DNA of 64,000 bases, from positions 11,369,001 to 11,433,000 of the forward strand of contig NC_134427.1 in the NCBI RefSeq assembly GCF_030867145.1. The letters are read 5' to 3'. Made by a program: the position numbers and the translations under genes. Below, piece after piece: positions 48,063-61,900 of the stretch (its first letter is position 1; every line of letters begins with the position of its first letter). The notes below the pieces were generated by a model, which was not told where the DNA came from, did not search any database, and saw only the letters and a list, made by a program, of their open reading frames with translations. This stretch comes from Opisthocomus hoazin. Lineage: Eukaryota; Chordata; Aves; Opisthocomiformes; Opisthocomidae.

Positions 48063-49968
48063 GAGAATACAACTTAGCTGCAAGCTGGGCAGCTTGGCTG
48101 CCATTCACAGTCCAGAACTACATGTGATATCATCATGTGTAAATAGAAACTGCTTGGTATTTTTATAACTGGGGCTTCAAGGTCAGAATAGTTCAGGGTT
48201 AGCCTTCCCCTCCCATCCTCCTTGCCCCCAGAAAAAAAACTTTAAGACAAAATAGGGGGTTTAATATTCTTGAAAAGTAGGGGAAAGTGATGACAATGTT
48301 GTGAAGCAGCTCAGATGCTTGACAAGTAGCTCATTTTTCCCTTTTGCCCTATCTGAGCAGGAGCAGTGGAAAGAAAGTCACTAATAGATGATAAAAAATA
48401 AATATTTAGCCTTCCGTTGCACCTATTAAAAAGCCTCATCTCCATGCCCATTTCTACTTGGGTGGAGCAAACTTGCTCAGCAGGGACACTCTGAAGTCAG
48501 GCTGGCAGCAGAATCATTTCCTGCCCCAGAAGCATCCTACCTTTTGGGAATATGGGTGACTGGTGCCAGGATCATCAAGATTTATTAAGGCAGCCCATGG
48601 TTACCTGCAGAGGAGAGGGAAGGCTGGTGGCCTCATGCTACTGGACTGGCTGTAACTGCTCCCATGAGTCAAACACAACATGCAGGGTAAGACAAAACCA
48701 CACTGGTTCCCAGGAAGTCAACAGACCTCGCACACAGAAGCTATTAGAGCAAAACTATTTAATAAAATACCACTTCAACAAGCATTTACATACATTATAT
48801 AAAAACACTGTAAAAGCCTAGTGTGTTTTAAACCTTCTTATACTCAAAGAGACACCAGAAGTTGTTGAAAGACCAAATGGAGCAGGGGTGGGGAGGGGGA
48901 GAACACCTCATCTTGGCACCTGCAACAATGAGAGTGCATCCCCACAGAGGCTGATTCAGCATCAAAGCTTCCAGTGTGGGCCCACAGCATGAAACGGTGC
49001 CATCCATGAGCCCGACACGGGCACAGCAGAAAGATTTGCTAGATCCTAATGTCCTTGTCCATTCCCTGCCTGCATTCACATCAAACTCATGTGTCACTTG
49101 TTTTCCCTTTCAGCAGCAACTGAGGTGTTTTAGCTCCCTCTGAGCCATTTCTCTCCACAGCAGCAAGCTGGGACCCTGTGGAGTAGAACCCAGTACACCC
49201 TTCCCCGGGACTGGGCAGAAATAGTGACTTATTTGAGCCTGAAAAACATCCCTAAGGTCTGTCAATAATTCAGTTTAAGCTTTTGTCTTTGGAGAAAGCT
49301 TTCTGGAAGTTGTGTTATGCAGCACATGCAGCACACCAGAGGGGCAGCAACACTGTTTTCCTACAGGAACAAGAGACACCCTGCAATACAAATGTATCAA
49401 TTTATGCACATTTGGCTCTGCAGGGTTCCCCCAAAAGTAAAAGAAACCCAAATCACCACCATCATCCGTCACTCCACTCACAAACACCAATTTATTGAAG
49501 ACCTATTTGCTGCATCACATCATTCCTGCAGTCCTGGATGGCTTAAGGAAGACCATCATTAAAAGCACGTGAGCCCAGCTGCTCCTTCACCCTCCTTGGC
49601 CACATACAGCAGGACAGGAGCAAAGATACCAGCTTCTGTTTCCTGATTACCTGCAACCCCCTTACAGATCCTGAAGATGAGAAAACCTCAGCTAAATCAA
49701 TGTGTTGCTAAACTGAGACTTCAATCAACAGAGCTGAAACAAAATTAACAACTGCAAGTGCTCATCCCAGAACCTCTGGTGCAAGAGCCCATCATTCCAG
49801 TGCTTCCAACAGCTCAGGGGAAGATCCCCATTTCTAGCCATACTGAGAGCAGCAGCAGATAATCAGAAAGACATTACACAGCACTGGAGATGGGGTGCAG
49901 CCACTGAGCCAGGTGCTGTGTACCAATCACCCATGCATGCCATCATTCCTTAGCATGTTTCCCATTTC

Positions 49969-50122
49969 ACAGAATAGTAGGGGTTGGAAGGGACCTCTGT
50001 GGGTCACCTAGTCCAACCTCCCTGCCGAAGCAGGGTCACCTACAGCAGGCTGCAGAGGACCTTGTCCGGGCGGGTCTTGAATATCTCCGGAGAAGGAGAC
50101 TCCACAACCTCCCTGGGCATTT
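49969..50122 (-). mobile_element. CR1 LINE fragment (3' end, about 150 bp)
   Basis: The minus-strand 3' end of a CR1: plus-strand blocks CACAGAATAGTAGGGGTTGG, AGTCCAACCTCCCTGCCGAA and GGCGGGTCTTGAATATCTCC. Close to the CR1 at 25.4 kb. Lies in the presumed 3' UTR or flank of FUNDC2. Confidence 0.92.
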
Positions 50123-51734
50123 AAGGATGGGCTTTTGGATTAAAAAAAAAATAAATAAATAAAATCTTGGCAAGAACTCCTACATGTATCTGCTGAAGGA
50201 CATCACCCAACCACCATGCAAGATCCCACACTCTGGAAAGCAGTAATGCCAGCCCAGCACAGCTAATGCAGAACACTTCTACAGGATTATTTTTTCTTTT
50301 CCTTTTCTCTGATAGGTTAGAGTTCTCCTCTGCACACAGTTGCACTGCGACAAACCGTCCAAAAACAGCTGAGCTTTGCATCTGGGCTGCCTCTTGGTCT
50401 GCTGAAGAGCTGCAGCTGGTGGAATTAAGCAAGCAGCTTTTTTTGTGGAAATGGTAAACACAAAGAAGGAAGGAATACAACCAAGGCAGAAAGTATAGAA
50501 ATGAGCCACTCCCACAAGAGCACAACCTGGTTTTCCCAACAGTTTTGTCATTTCAGTTGCTTGCAGAGACAGGGAAGATGGAGTTTATGCTCTCCAGAGG
50601 CTGGTACAGGACGGCACTCCAGATTTCACATCCTCTCCCGACAACACTCCAGTAGAGCTAGCAACCTCTGGGGACCAGTACAATGTCGTCTAAACAGGGA
50701 TGCATTTCCTGTCTACAATCCTGTCCGACACGGCTACAGCTCCAAGAGCATCATCAAGGCCACAGTGGCCAGAAAAGGTCATTGTAGACCTAGAAACACC
50801 AGTCTGAGGCCCAAGGTGATCTACAGTAAGTGGCACAGCTGAAACGCACACTGCCTGCACCAGCTAGCCTGACACAGACAGGTCGAGCATGTGGGAAGCC
50901 TGCCCACCACAAGAGAGCGCCTCAGCACACTGCAAAGGCTGGGCAGTCAGCTAGCAAGCGAGCAAGGTGCTCTGCAGTACACGAAGCTTGGTGACTTTCA
51001 GAACATATGAGCAAAGGGCCTAGTGAGTCACCCACGACACTCAGTTTCCATCAGCAGTGCCAGTGCTGCAATTCCAGTAAGGGGTATAAATAACTGCAGA
51101 GGAGAATCCAAACGGCCATCTATGTGCAATGCAATGGCAGGGGGAGGGCAGGAGAACCCCAAGCACCACATAAAGCATGAACTTATTCCTTATCCACCTG
51201 CCCTGGACGCAGCCCAGGCTATCCCCTGACACTTCTGCACCCACCACATTTGGGATTGCACACACCATCTCTGTGCAGAGGAAAGCATAGGCTTTCCAGG
51301 TACTGGGGCAGAAAAAGTGAAAGCTAAATAGCAGTGAACACCTGACAGCTGTTGTACACATCTATTGGCAGACAAATGTACATGTAACAGCCCTAAGCAC
51401 CTGGGAAGAGCCACATTTAACAGATTTCTCTGCCACTACACATTTATGAGGTGGCATCTCATCAGAAAACTTTGGACTGGGCATATTTGGTGGGGAAAGG
51501 AATCACAATGATACACCGGGAGTCATAAGCTTTCAGACCAATCCCAGCACCCTAACAGCTCAGATAAAGGAAAAAATTGGAAATCAGAACCAGTGTTGTA
51601 AGAAATAAGGGCAGGAATCTGTGCGAAGAAGGGACTGAGCCTGTCAGCAACATCCTTTGACTTCTAAGTGAGAGGGAACAGCAGCAGAGGAGGGCAGGGG
51701 AGGCTGGGCATGAAGGGAGAGTCGAGCACAGTTT

Positions 51735-54700
51735 CTAGGATGCCATTCCAAGCAGGAATCCTCCAGCAAACCCTCCAGTCAGGATAACATTCTTCTTCAG
51801 AAATATGATCACCTAAGCAGAGGAGAGAAGAGCCAATAGTGTTCAACAACAGCAGGTCACCCACCCATCCTCCCCGTAAGAAAGCATCCCTCAGGCTGTT
51901 CTCCAAGGTAAGCGACGCTCAGAGTGAAGCCACTGCTCGGGTTTGGGAAAGTATCCTACCTAATGACCTCCCCTCCCTAATCTCCCCGCTGCATGTACAG
52001 TTCCTGAACTGATCCAGTCCCAGTGCAGCCTGGATCCTCTAAGAGCTGGTCTGAGCCTACATGCTCCAGGGCTCTCTCACAGCCAGTATGACAAAAGGGG
52101 CTACTGATTGTGCCTGTCAGACTAGCGTACAGCAGAGTCCCAGGCAACTAGGCCACTCTGCTGCCAGATCTGCTTAGCTTTTCTTGTCAGACTGAAGAAA
52201 CACTTCTCCCCACAACTCCAGCATGTTTTCTTCCAACCCCAAGCAATTTGCAGCAACTTGTGGTGAGTTGATGTCATGCCTAGAAGCCACCCTGGCTGTC
52301 TCAAATATGCATAGCTTTGCCACCTCTCCAGTTTTGCTGTCATGCAAGCATTCCCTGCTATATTTGCAAAATGGAAGACCCATAAGAGCCCAGGAGTCAA
52401 TCCCGTTTTCTGCTATCCCTGCAGCTAAGCACCTGCACACACCCTGGGAGAGTTGTCTTACCTCATCCACTCTGCTTTTCACTTCTGGAGGCATTTTGTT
52501 ACCACTGCTGTGAAATTTCAGCTGCTGCTTGGCTTTGTTCACGTCCCGTTCTACTAGCTTCCAGTCCACTTTTATGTATCCCGTGTGGTTTGCAATCTAG
52601 AGTTTTAAGGGGTAGAAAAAAAGTTTCTGAAGTCCTGCATGACCACGGCTAGACAGACCCCCTTGCCCACCCACCTTCCCTGACCACAGCCACCTCCCGT
52701 ACACTGGTCCAGTGGGCTGAGAGGATGAGCACACTAATGTAAAAATTGTACAAAGGACCACCCCTATAGCTGTCCTGCAACATCTGTCTCCCACAGTAAT
52801 CCCCTAATAGCAGGGCACACACGGCAGCTTAGCCTGTTTCAGCCTCTATTCTCTAATGTAAAGACGGCATCATCTCCCCCTCACAACTGCCACATATATC
52901 GTTTGGACTCTCTGCAGCTTTTCTGCTGCTGTGGGTGGACACAGCTATTAATAGCCTGTTCCTCTCTAATGTTTTATCTGGTCAGGATGATTCAGCAGTG
53001 AAACTCTCCCTGCTCAGAGCAAGCTTTTGGCTTTCAACAGAACAAGCAGAGCCAGAAGAGCGAGGAGAACGAGTCACACAAGATGGCACCTGAGAAGTAA
53101 ACAAGTAAGACTGCTGAGTGAGGCCTGAAAGCTGTTCTGCCTCCTACAGAATGTATGAGCTAGATGTCTACATCCAAACAGCTCCCACCAGTGCCAGGGT
53201 TCTTGGAAAACAGGAGAAATGGTTGAGGACAGAGGGAGATCTCCATTTCTCTTCCCCAATGCTTCAGAGAGAGCCCCATCTGTGCTGGTCTCACTCCTCA
53301 AGAAGCTAGATTGACAGGACATATCGCAGACATGGACAAATCCCTCTTGACATCCAGGGCTGTTCCTCCAGGGACACCATCACCACAAGCAGAGGACTAA
53401 GTACAGTAGCCAGTTCTGACCAGACAGTCCTGCAGCAGAAGTGTGATTTGCCACAGCTGATTGCTGCCTCCTGCTTCACTCAAGTGCCCCCGCTGTAACC
53501 GCTCCCACATGCCTTTGGCCTGGTTTTTGTTAGCAGACCCGAAGTGGATAGCACCTTTTGGCAATCCTTAAGTTTACCCACACCAATCCTGCTTTGCTGC
53601 TGCATCTATGTACCCTGGGAAACACAAGTCCTTGACATCCACAGCCACACAGAGCTCCTGGCAGTGTGGGGAACTAGCCTCAGGTCCCAGCAGGTAATGA
53701 TCAGTAGACAGCCCTTCGTCCCCACAGTTCTCAGAAAGCCTGTCCCACTGTTTGTACACACCTGAAGGAGGAAAAAGCCACCTCCTACCGCTGTTGCTGC
53801 CAGCTTTCCAACTTTTTGGAAGATGAATCCGGTACACCTACAAATCAACCAGCATCCAGTCAGGAGAATAAGATACCAAACATATACTCCTCAGCGTGCT
53901 TCCCACAGGCAAGGCTGCCTTTGGCAATTACCCAAGACTTGCAGACAGCCTGACAAATGGCAGAAAAAACCTACGTGCAACCAGAGAGAAAGGATTTGCA
54001 CCCAGCCAAAATGCTGGTGCTTTATATAGCTTTTTACTTCTCACTATCACATTTCAGCCTTTATCAGTTGTGATTCTTAACTCTTCAACATCAACCTCCT
54101 CCCAAAAGAGTAATCAGAAACACGTGATTTCACCAAAAACAAGTGATTTTAGCTTTCTTTTTTTTTTTAACTGGTATCATCTCTGAAGGGAAATTAGGCA
54201 GCACATCTGCTGCTGCTGCTCCATGATAAAGCATGGGGAGCAGATCACAAGACAAGCTTTGTTGCCAAAACAACTGCTTATTTTTCCTTTTCTTTTCTCA
54301 GAGGATAAAAATGCTGAGAAAAGCAGACAGCAGTGGTCTACAGCTCTACTGGTCTCCAAACTGGGTTACACACTCTCAACACGGACATCACTGCAGCCAC
54401 CAGAACTCAGGCAAGCACCACCCCATTGCTCATTCATGCAGCTAAGGGTTAGTTTACTGCACCACCCAAAAGACTTCACTTTGACCAGCTTCCTTATCAA
54501 CACTGGAAAACAACACAGCAACCTGCTCTTACCCACTTCTGAATGCATACACTTAGTGAAGACACAAGAGAGAGGTAGCGAGCTCATATTTTTATCAGAA
54601 AATGAAGTATCCTTGTTCCAAAAGGCTCATATTTGCCCATCCTAAATTCAACACCACCACTTTATGCCAAAAGTTAAAGAGAATTATCTCACCTCAAAAA

Positions 54701-55627
54701 TTTAAGTCTGATGCCATTTTCTTCCCTAGGAAATAATCCCAGTTCTTCAGCTCCACGTTAGAGACAGCTTTTAAGGCCTCCCACAGTTCTGCAGAGTATG
54801 CCAGGGCACAGTAGGCTGAGCAAGCTGGACACCTGCATTCTCTGAAGGACTGCCAGATGACCACCCTGCACCTGTCAGCGTGTTCCCAAAAGCCCAGCTA
54901 GCACCCGTAGGCATCCTGCCTGCCACGAGCAGCAACGGCAACCGCAGCACATCTTACCATCCTGTGACCCCTCCAATCACCAGCTGTGTGGCCACATTGT
55001 ATTTCTCGGCACTTGACCCCGAGCTGGGGGCGAAGACCTTGCGCCACCAGGGCCGGTTTTTGGTGTATTCCGCCAGGTCCAGTATGTTGAACGAGTCCTC
55101 CTTCACACCTGCAGGCACCTGGAGAGGCTCAGTGCCGGGACTGCTGTCCCACAGTCCCCTGCCAGCTGCCCAGGGCCTCCCCAGGGACACAGGACCCCCG
55201 CCCAGCCACACAGCCCACGAGGCCTGGCACTCCCCCGGACCTTTGGGAACCCCCAGGCCCCACACGCTCCCCCGAGGGCCTCAGACCCTCCCAAGGCCCT
55301 CAGACCCCGTCCCCGGGAGCCTTCACCCCCCCCTCGATGCTCCCGTTGGTCACGCCGCTGAGGAAGGGGGCCGGGCTGAGAAGCCCTGTCCCGGGAGCCG
55401 CCCTCAGAGCGTCCCGCGATAGTTCGGGTCGTCAGACGGTGCCAGGCCCCCATACCGGCCCCCGCGTGTTGCCCATGGAAACCACGCCGCGCAGGGCACG
55501 GGCCCCGCTCTCCGCCGGGGATCGGAGCTGGAGAAGCGGGGGACCCCGACGCCAGGGGGTGAGAAGAGGGAGGACCCGCCGCCGCCATCCCGCCCCGGCC
55601 CGCCCCACCTCCTCCCGGCACCGCCAT
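51735..55627 (-). CDS. FUNDC2: FUNDC2, FUN14-domain mitochondrial outer-membrane protein
   Basis: FUN14-family protein of the outer mitochondrial membrane, related to the mitophagy receptor FUNDC1. Exons on the minus strand: 55627-55456, 55108-54958, 53837-53762, 52596-52462 and 51812-51735. They join in phase into 203 aa. The N-terminal 57 residues are Gly/Pro/Ala-rich and poorly conserved; start codons at 55627 and 55588 are both possible, and 55627 has GCC at -3 to -1 and G at +4. Then come an LC3-interacting-like motif FNIL in [17 protein letters not shown], the FUN14 core ([35 protein letters not shown]) and the C-terminal membrane segment ([16 protein letters not shown]). The [12 protein letters not shown] linker and the MAS ending mark FUNDC2 rather than FUNDC1. 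Tail-to-tail with CMC4. Confidence 0.96.
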
Positions 55628-55960
55628 GGCGCCGCTGGGCTCCGCTCGGCGCTGCTACCGAGCCGCCGAGGGCACGTGACCACGCTGCGCAGGCGCGCGG
55701 CCGCGCTCCACCACGCCCCCGGCGCGGCGCGGAGCCGAGGAGCGCGGTGGCCGTGGGCGGGGGAGTCCGCGCACGCGCTTAGGTGCGGAGCGGCCGCGGC
55801 CGCGCGTGCGGCTGAGCCTTGGCTTGGGCGGTGCGCCCGGGGGCTTCCCTCGGTGTGTGCCGCGAAGAGATTGCACCCGCTGCCGCTGCGTCACTGCTCA
55901 GGCGTGGCTCCACGGGTCCCCTCGGCCCCCGTGTCCCCGGTGGCGTGGGTGGCTCTGCCA
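55000..55960. promoter_or_regulatory. CpG island, FUNDC2 promoter
   Basis: A CpG-dense block covers the first two FUNDC2 exons and about 330 bases upstream. NRF1-like sites occur at about 55685 (CTGCGCAGGCGCGC) and 55768 (CGCGCACGCGCT). NRF1 control would suit a mitochondrial protein gene, but this is inference. No divergent gene was recognised on the plus strand. Confidence 0.7.
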
Positions 55961-58900
55961 GGGGCTCTCTCAGGAGGACCGGCTCAGGTACCAGGTATCA
56001 GTTCAGCACGAGGGGGCCCGTGGCATCCAGAGGCGGGACAAAGGGGGCTCCAAGGGTGTCTTAAAAGCTTCCTAAAGCGCATGGTGGTTTGCTTTGTCTG
56101 ACATGGCAGGCTCTTGCTCAGCTGCGAGCGGTCCCTCACAGAAACAGCACCTTTACCCTTTTGCTTAAAATAAACACAGCCTTCAGCATGTGGGCCAGGT
56201 CTTCTTCCCCGTGTTCGGTCACACGGAGGAGCAGGGAAGGTGTGTGGTGGAGCTGGGTCAGGTGTGTTTGAAGCAGCCTGGAGGGCATGCTGCGCTGCAT
56301 CCAGCATCCACAGCCAGCTCTGCTCTGCCTGGCCCTGTGCCAGTTCGGGCAGCCCAGGCATACTGCCTGGCAGGAATACTTCTTATTGTCTCCCCCGAGA
56401 CAATGATCCCCCCAATTTGTGGGCCATTACTCACTTGAACTCCTGCAGAATAAAAGCCACCTGCTTCCCGCTTGGGGACGCAGCTGCCCAAGGAGTAGCA
56501 AAGATGGAAAATCTGAGACACAACAGGAAAAAAAAAAGATATCTTCCTGGAGAGATTGTAAGCAATGGAGGAATGGGCTTGACCCTCCTGGGGGGTTAAT
56601 GGAAACCAGTACATGGGTGGGAGCAGGAGCACAGGCAACATGGGTCGGGTGGGGGAACTGACAATGTCCTGGGAACCAAGGTCAGTGCTCTGCCATGGTG
56701 GCCAGGACATCCTGCTTGCAAACAGCCCAGCACCTCCTTCCACCTCACAGGCAGGCGGGAATGCGTTGGGAGCCACAGCAGCATCACATGTTTCCTGTGC
56801 AGCCCTGATTAGGGGGAACCAGCTGGAGTAGTGTGTCCACCCAAACCAAAGGGACAGGACTGTCTTCCCCAGGGACGGAGGCATGATGTTTTGCACACAG
56901 TCATCCTGTGGGGCTGGTGGCTGCTGCACACAGCACGTTTGGGCCTGGGGACTCGGCCATCTGAGGTGCCGAGGACCAGGCAAGGCACAGCTAGAGGGAT
57001 GGGGGTCATGGGAGTGCAGGAGGAGAGAAGCCGGGTGTCCAGCCCAGTGCCCAGCCCCTGGAGCCCCAAGGACCCTATAGACAGGATGCTCCAAAGGGCT
57101 TTTGCTCTTATAACCACCTGGAGAAGGAGAGTGCACTCCACAAGGGTTTATTTACTCCTTAGCAACTGGAAAGCTCCTGCATTTGCTTTCCTGGGCAGCC
57201 AAAGCCCCATGGCATTTCTCAGGATCAGGGCTCCCCTCCGCCCCACCACGTGACCAGGGAGCCCCAGTCATCCCATCCCCAGCAGATCAGAGGGCAGTTC
57301 CTGCGAGGGCGGCGTGGTCATCCTTTGGTGACCCAGTAATCAGATGTAGCTGTTAGCAAGACTGTCAGACAGATCCTACACTGACTACTGAGCAGCCAAG
57401 AGCACCATGTCTCTGCTGGGTCTCCGCCTCGGCTCTAGGCAGGGCTGGCAGTGAACAGAGAAGCTTCCCCTGGGAAAAGAAGATGTGGTGGCTGGGGAGG
57501 GGATGGCCAATGGGGAGGGGTGGCTGGGGCAAGTGGGCGCCTGGCAGCAATGTTTCATCTTGGAAATCCCGTCCGAACACTGGTGTCAGGTAGCACTGGG
57601 GTCTCCTGCATGTCCAGCACGTGGTGGGCTCCCATCCCCCTGCAGCACATGCCCCTGGTTTTGTCTCCCTGCCCTGGACAAAGGGCTGCCCCCTGTGCCC
57701 TGGGGCCAGGCAAAGTTCCTCTTGTGCTTCCTCCCCGATGCCAGCTGCGGGGTTGCCAGCACATGTCACCCCAGGGGCACCCACTGGCCTGAGCACCTGC
57801 AGCATGGCTCTGTCTTTCTCAGCGTGTGTGCACCATCACTCAGGGCAGGCGCTTGGCTTCCTCCTGCAGCAGGGAAGGAGCTGGGCTTACAGGGGGAATG
57901 GAGGAGCTGCATGTCTGAGGGCTTCTGTGCAGCAGGGTCAGGCCCAGCTTGGTCTGGAGGGTGGCACAGGGGCCAGCAGGCACACAGGCAGAGCCCAGCA
58001 CGAGCACCTCAGCACCCTGCAGCCACTGGGGCTCGCTGCAAGGCACCTTCCTGGCGAGCAGCCCTGTTCAGCTCAGGAGACACAGGCACGAGAACCTGTT
58101 CACCATCTCAAAGGCTTCCTCTCCTTTCTGGCACCACCACCACCTCCCAGCCTGCGCGGCTGGGCTGAGCTGCAGCTCAGCAGCCCACACAGGCCTCCAA
58201 CAGCTGTGCACAGTCACGGTGACCAGCACCAGGCAATAATGCGGTCAGCAAAACCATGTCCCCCCAGTGAATCCCCACTTGCAGAGCCCCAAAAAATGCT
58301 CTGTAAATGGACCCACAATGCCCCCTCCGGGCGCCTCAGCAAGGCACCATACCTGGCCATCTCCACCAGATGCCAGGGTCCCCCGTCGATAGGAAACGTG
58401 TCCCTGGTGCGCGGAGACCTGGAGAGCTGCAGTGTCCTGGGGCTCCCAAGCTGCTGCTCCAGTGGCTCAGTGTGATGTGACCTCAACGCTGCCGGCCTTG
58501 TGGCCGCAGAGCACTCTGCTGAGGTCGCCACCCTGTCTCTGCTTTTAGTATGGCGAGAAGCAACATCTGAATTCCCCTTCCCCCAGCTGGGACATCTGCG
58601 CTGGTGTCACGCAGCCGCAGAGGGACAGCCCCAGCTTGGTGGCTGGCTGGTGACACACTGCAGCTTGCAGAAAGGAAATTTGCAGCTCAGCCCTGTCAAA
58701 GCAAGAATGCGGGGATTTTCAGCGGGGTTTCTCTGCCACTGTTTTTCTCTCTTTTTTCTCGTTTTCTGGAAATGAAACAAACTCAGGCTCCAGCCATTCA
58801 TGCCACTCAGTGTCTATGGGTGGGGGCGACAGCCCTTCTCCTTCACTCCCCCCCTAGCTGCCATGGGGACTTTTCAGCACAGGCCAGCTCTCCCCCAGTC

Positions 58901-61900
58901 TCCCCCACTTCCACGTTGCAAAGGAAGAGGCTTTCTGCTCCCTCCTGCCAGCAGCTGGGATTTCTGCCAGTCAAGTTTAGGGAACAGGAGGGCAGGCTGA
59001 GCAGCTTGGTGCCAGACACGCCTCTGTGCTGAGGGCAGCAGTGCACCTGGCCACCCCTTGAACCATCCCTCCTGCTGAGAAGCACTGATTTTGGACAGCA
59101 AATGGACGCAGCCAACCTGGAGCACAGCAAATGATACTGAGTGGCTACTCAAGGTGGTACAGGCGCTCTATTTCTGACTTGCTGCTGCCTTGCAGGTGAC
59201 TGTGGGCAGGTCCTGTTGCTCCCTGCAGCAGTTTCCCTAGCTGTAAAAGGCGAATAGCAATTCCTGGATGTGCCAAAATCTCCTCATTCAACTCGTCTGT
59301 TTTCTGCCCCTTTGGCTAGGCTCCTGGTCGATTTTCCCTGACAATCCCTCCATCTTGTGAGTCTGCATCCTCTCCTGTTGCTGTCTGGCCAGCAGGCACC
59401 CCTGACAGCCCCAATGCCTGGGCTGGGCAAGTGAGGAGAAGCTGAGTGTGGCGCAGGTACACCCATGGGCGCTAGCTGTGGCAGCATCCTCAGGTTCAGG
59501 GCTCTGCCCCAGCAACAGGCACAGACCGGGGCTGGGGGTCAGCTGAACGGAGGTCTTCAGGCTGTGCGGGAGCTTGCTAGAGCTCCCCTGCATCCAGTTC
59601 TCCTTTCTTGGCAATGATTGAGAGGAGTTTTCAGGCACAGTGCTTATCTTAAACAGCCATTCCAGTAGAGTGCAGTTATAAGTTTAACCTCTTTTCTGGT
59701 TCAGCAGGAGCTCTGTCAGTGTGAGGATGCCAGGGCTGAGCAGCACTGAGCACTGGGGGGACAGGTAAGGCAGGGCACCACCATGCTCCTTCCCTGCGGC
59801 CCCAAGCACAGTGTCTGTGAAGGAGAGCTGCTTCTTGTGGGGTCCAGGGAAAGCTTTGCTGAATATGAGCAGCCCTGGGAGCTTGGGGCTTATTCCAGGA
59901 GTTTTTGCAGGAGACGGGGCATCTCAGGAGATGATCTAAGCACAGTGCATGACAGACACCAAAAACCGGACGCTCCTTGGGAACATGACCCCATCTCCAG
60001 GCTGACTTAGCAGCAGCAACCCTCAAAGCAGGCTCGGGGATGAGCAATTGCTCTGAGCTTCATTTAATCAGCCATGGTAATTAGGTGACATACAAAGGAC
60101 ATCTGTGCCTGGAGGCTGCTCCAGGCTGCTGGGCTGCTCCCGGGGCTGCTCTGACACTTGAGGAGCAAAGATCCTTTAGCAGTAGCCATGCGAAGCCAGC
60201 AGCTGCAGGGAGCATCGTCTGGCCAGTGAGACCCCCCAGATGCTTTTCCTCCCCAGCTCCTCCAGACGCAGCACCCTGGGCGCCCTGTGTCAGGAGTGTG
60301 GCCATTGTGCTGCCGCTGCCTGAATCATTCAGAGATGCCTCCGACGTGAGAAACGAGAGAGAAAGGAGAAATGCTCCGCTGACCGACTCACTGCAGGAAA
60401 AGCCAGGGGAGGAGAGCAGGCTTATTTTTGGGACCTTCTCCATACTGACATTTCTGCTGTGGAGTTAGGGAATCTCAGGGCTGGATTTGCTGGATACTCG
60501 GGGGTGTTAATGCTATCGGCCCCTCTGTGCTGATGCTGCCTCGGGGTCCTGCTATCTGTGAGCTGCGTGGGGCTGCAGCGCCTCTTTGCTCCATCATTGC
60601 TAGGGTGCAGCAGCCGAGCAAGGTCCACCAGGCATTTCTCCTGCAGCCCCGAGCTTTGGTTCCAAAGGAGGGAGCTTTTTCCCCAAGGACAGGTGTGGGC
60701 TTTTCTCCTGCTGTGATTTTTCTGCACTAGGGCCAGGGCTTGTCTCTTCATCTGGGCTGGTTTTGCAGCAGCCTGGATGGAGACAAAAGCACCATGAGAG
60801 ATGCTGTTTTTAGCTAGTGGGTTGGTGGTTTGTTTTATATTTTTTCTTCCTGAGACAGTGGATTCTGAAAAAAGCAGCTCCCCTAAAGGACCTCTGCCTT
60901 TGCAGAGCACGGTGGGTCTGGCTACACAGGATAAACACATCCCCTGTGACTAAATTCCAGCACTGGCTCTGGAGAGGAAACTGGAAACCCGCACAGCATC
61001 CTTCACTCCAGCTGTGCAGGGAGGCACTGGAACGGTGACAGGGATTTCCTGCGGCATTTGGTGAAATGAGTCAGGGTGGCATGCATCGACAGGCTGGGCA
61101 GGAGCCAGCGGTGGCATGTGCCCGGTGGCACAGGAAGGAAGCATGGCAAGCTCACGTGGCAGGGACTTGTCCAAGGCATGTCTGTGGAAGAGCAGGGATA
61201 TGTCCTGCCGACCCTTGGGCTGCCGTTCCACTTTCCAGAACCACGCACTAAAACCAAGCCCTCCCCAGGGCAGGCAGGGTCCGGGTGGGATGCAGGCAGC
61301 AGCAAGAGGTGCTCCAGCTTGAAAGTGCTGGTACAAGGGGCCATACCTGGTCCTTCCACTGGCACAGCCAGTGTCTTGGTGCCCTCTACCCATGTGAGTG
61401 CTGGGAAGGGTGAGCGCCCCGTGGGTGGCTCCTGCTTCTGCGGTACTCTGCATTCCCAAGAAGCTGCCATGAGTCACTGGCTTGCTCTCTCACATACACA
61501 GACATACACACAAAAAAAGTCCCAGGAGAAATTAGACAAGGCTCACTTTGTTCTGAGTTATTTTTATCTGCCCCAGCCCTGTATTGAGCTGAGAACTGCA
61601 CAATTTGGGGAAACAACCAGAGCTTTCTGCATGCACGTGTGTCCTTGGCTCTGGCCAAGCAGGTTTCTCTGGGACTCTTGGTGGCAGGACCCTGTCCTGG
61701 CTTCCCCATCACATTTCAACAGCAGGACAGTGTCCTGGCGCTGTCTCACGGGGAGGTGTGGGGATACGTACATGTGCTGACACTATGCCTTGCTCCAGGC
61801 AGGGCCAAGGTGCCAGTGCCTCTTCACAGCTCTCTCAAAGTTCTAGCTGTCTGCTGCTGCCTGGCTCATTGCAGCCCAGCTATGCACAGGCAATGCTGAC

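Noticed and set aside
55337-56101. Plus-strand frame of 254 aa antisense to FUNDC2 exon 1
   Set aside because: GC-driven open frame with no recognisable residues. The minus strand carries the verified FUNDC2 exon.
56258-58475. Frames of 227-292 aa on both strands downstream of FUNDC2
   Set aside because: Overlapping frames on both strands in GC-rich DNA, with no conserved motif and no exon chain. F8 residues were looked for and not seen.
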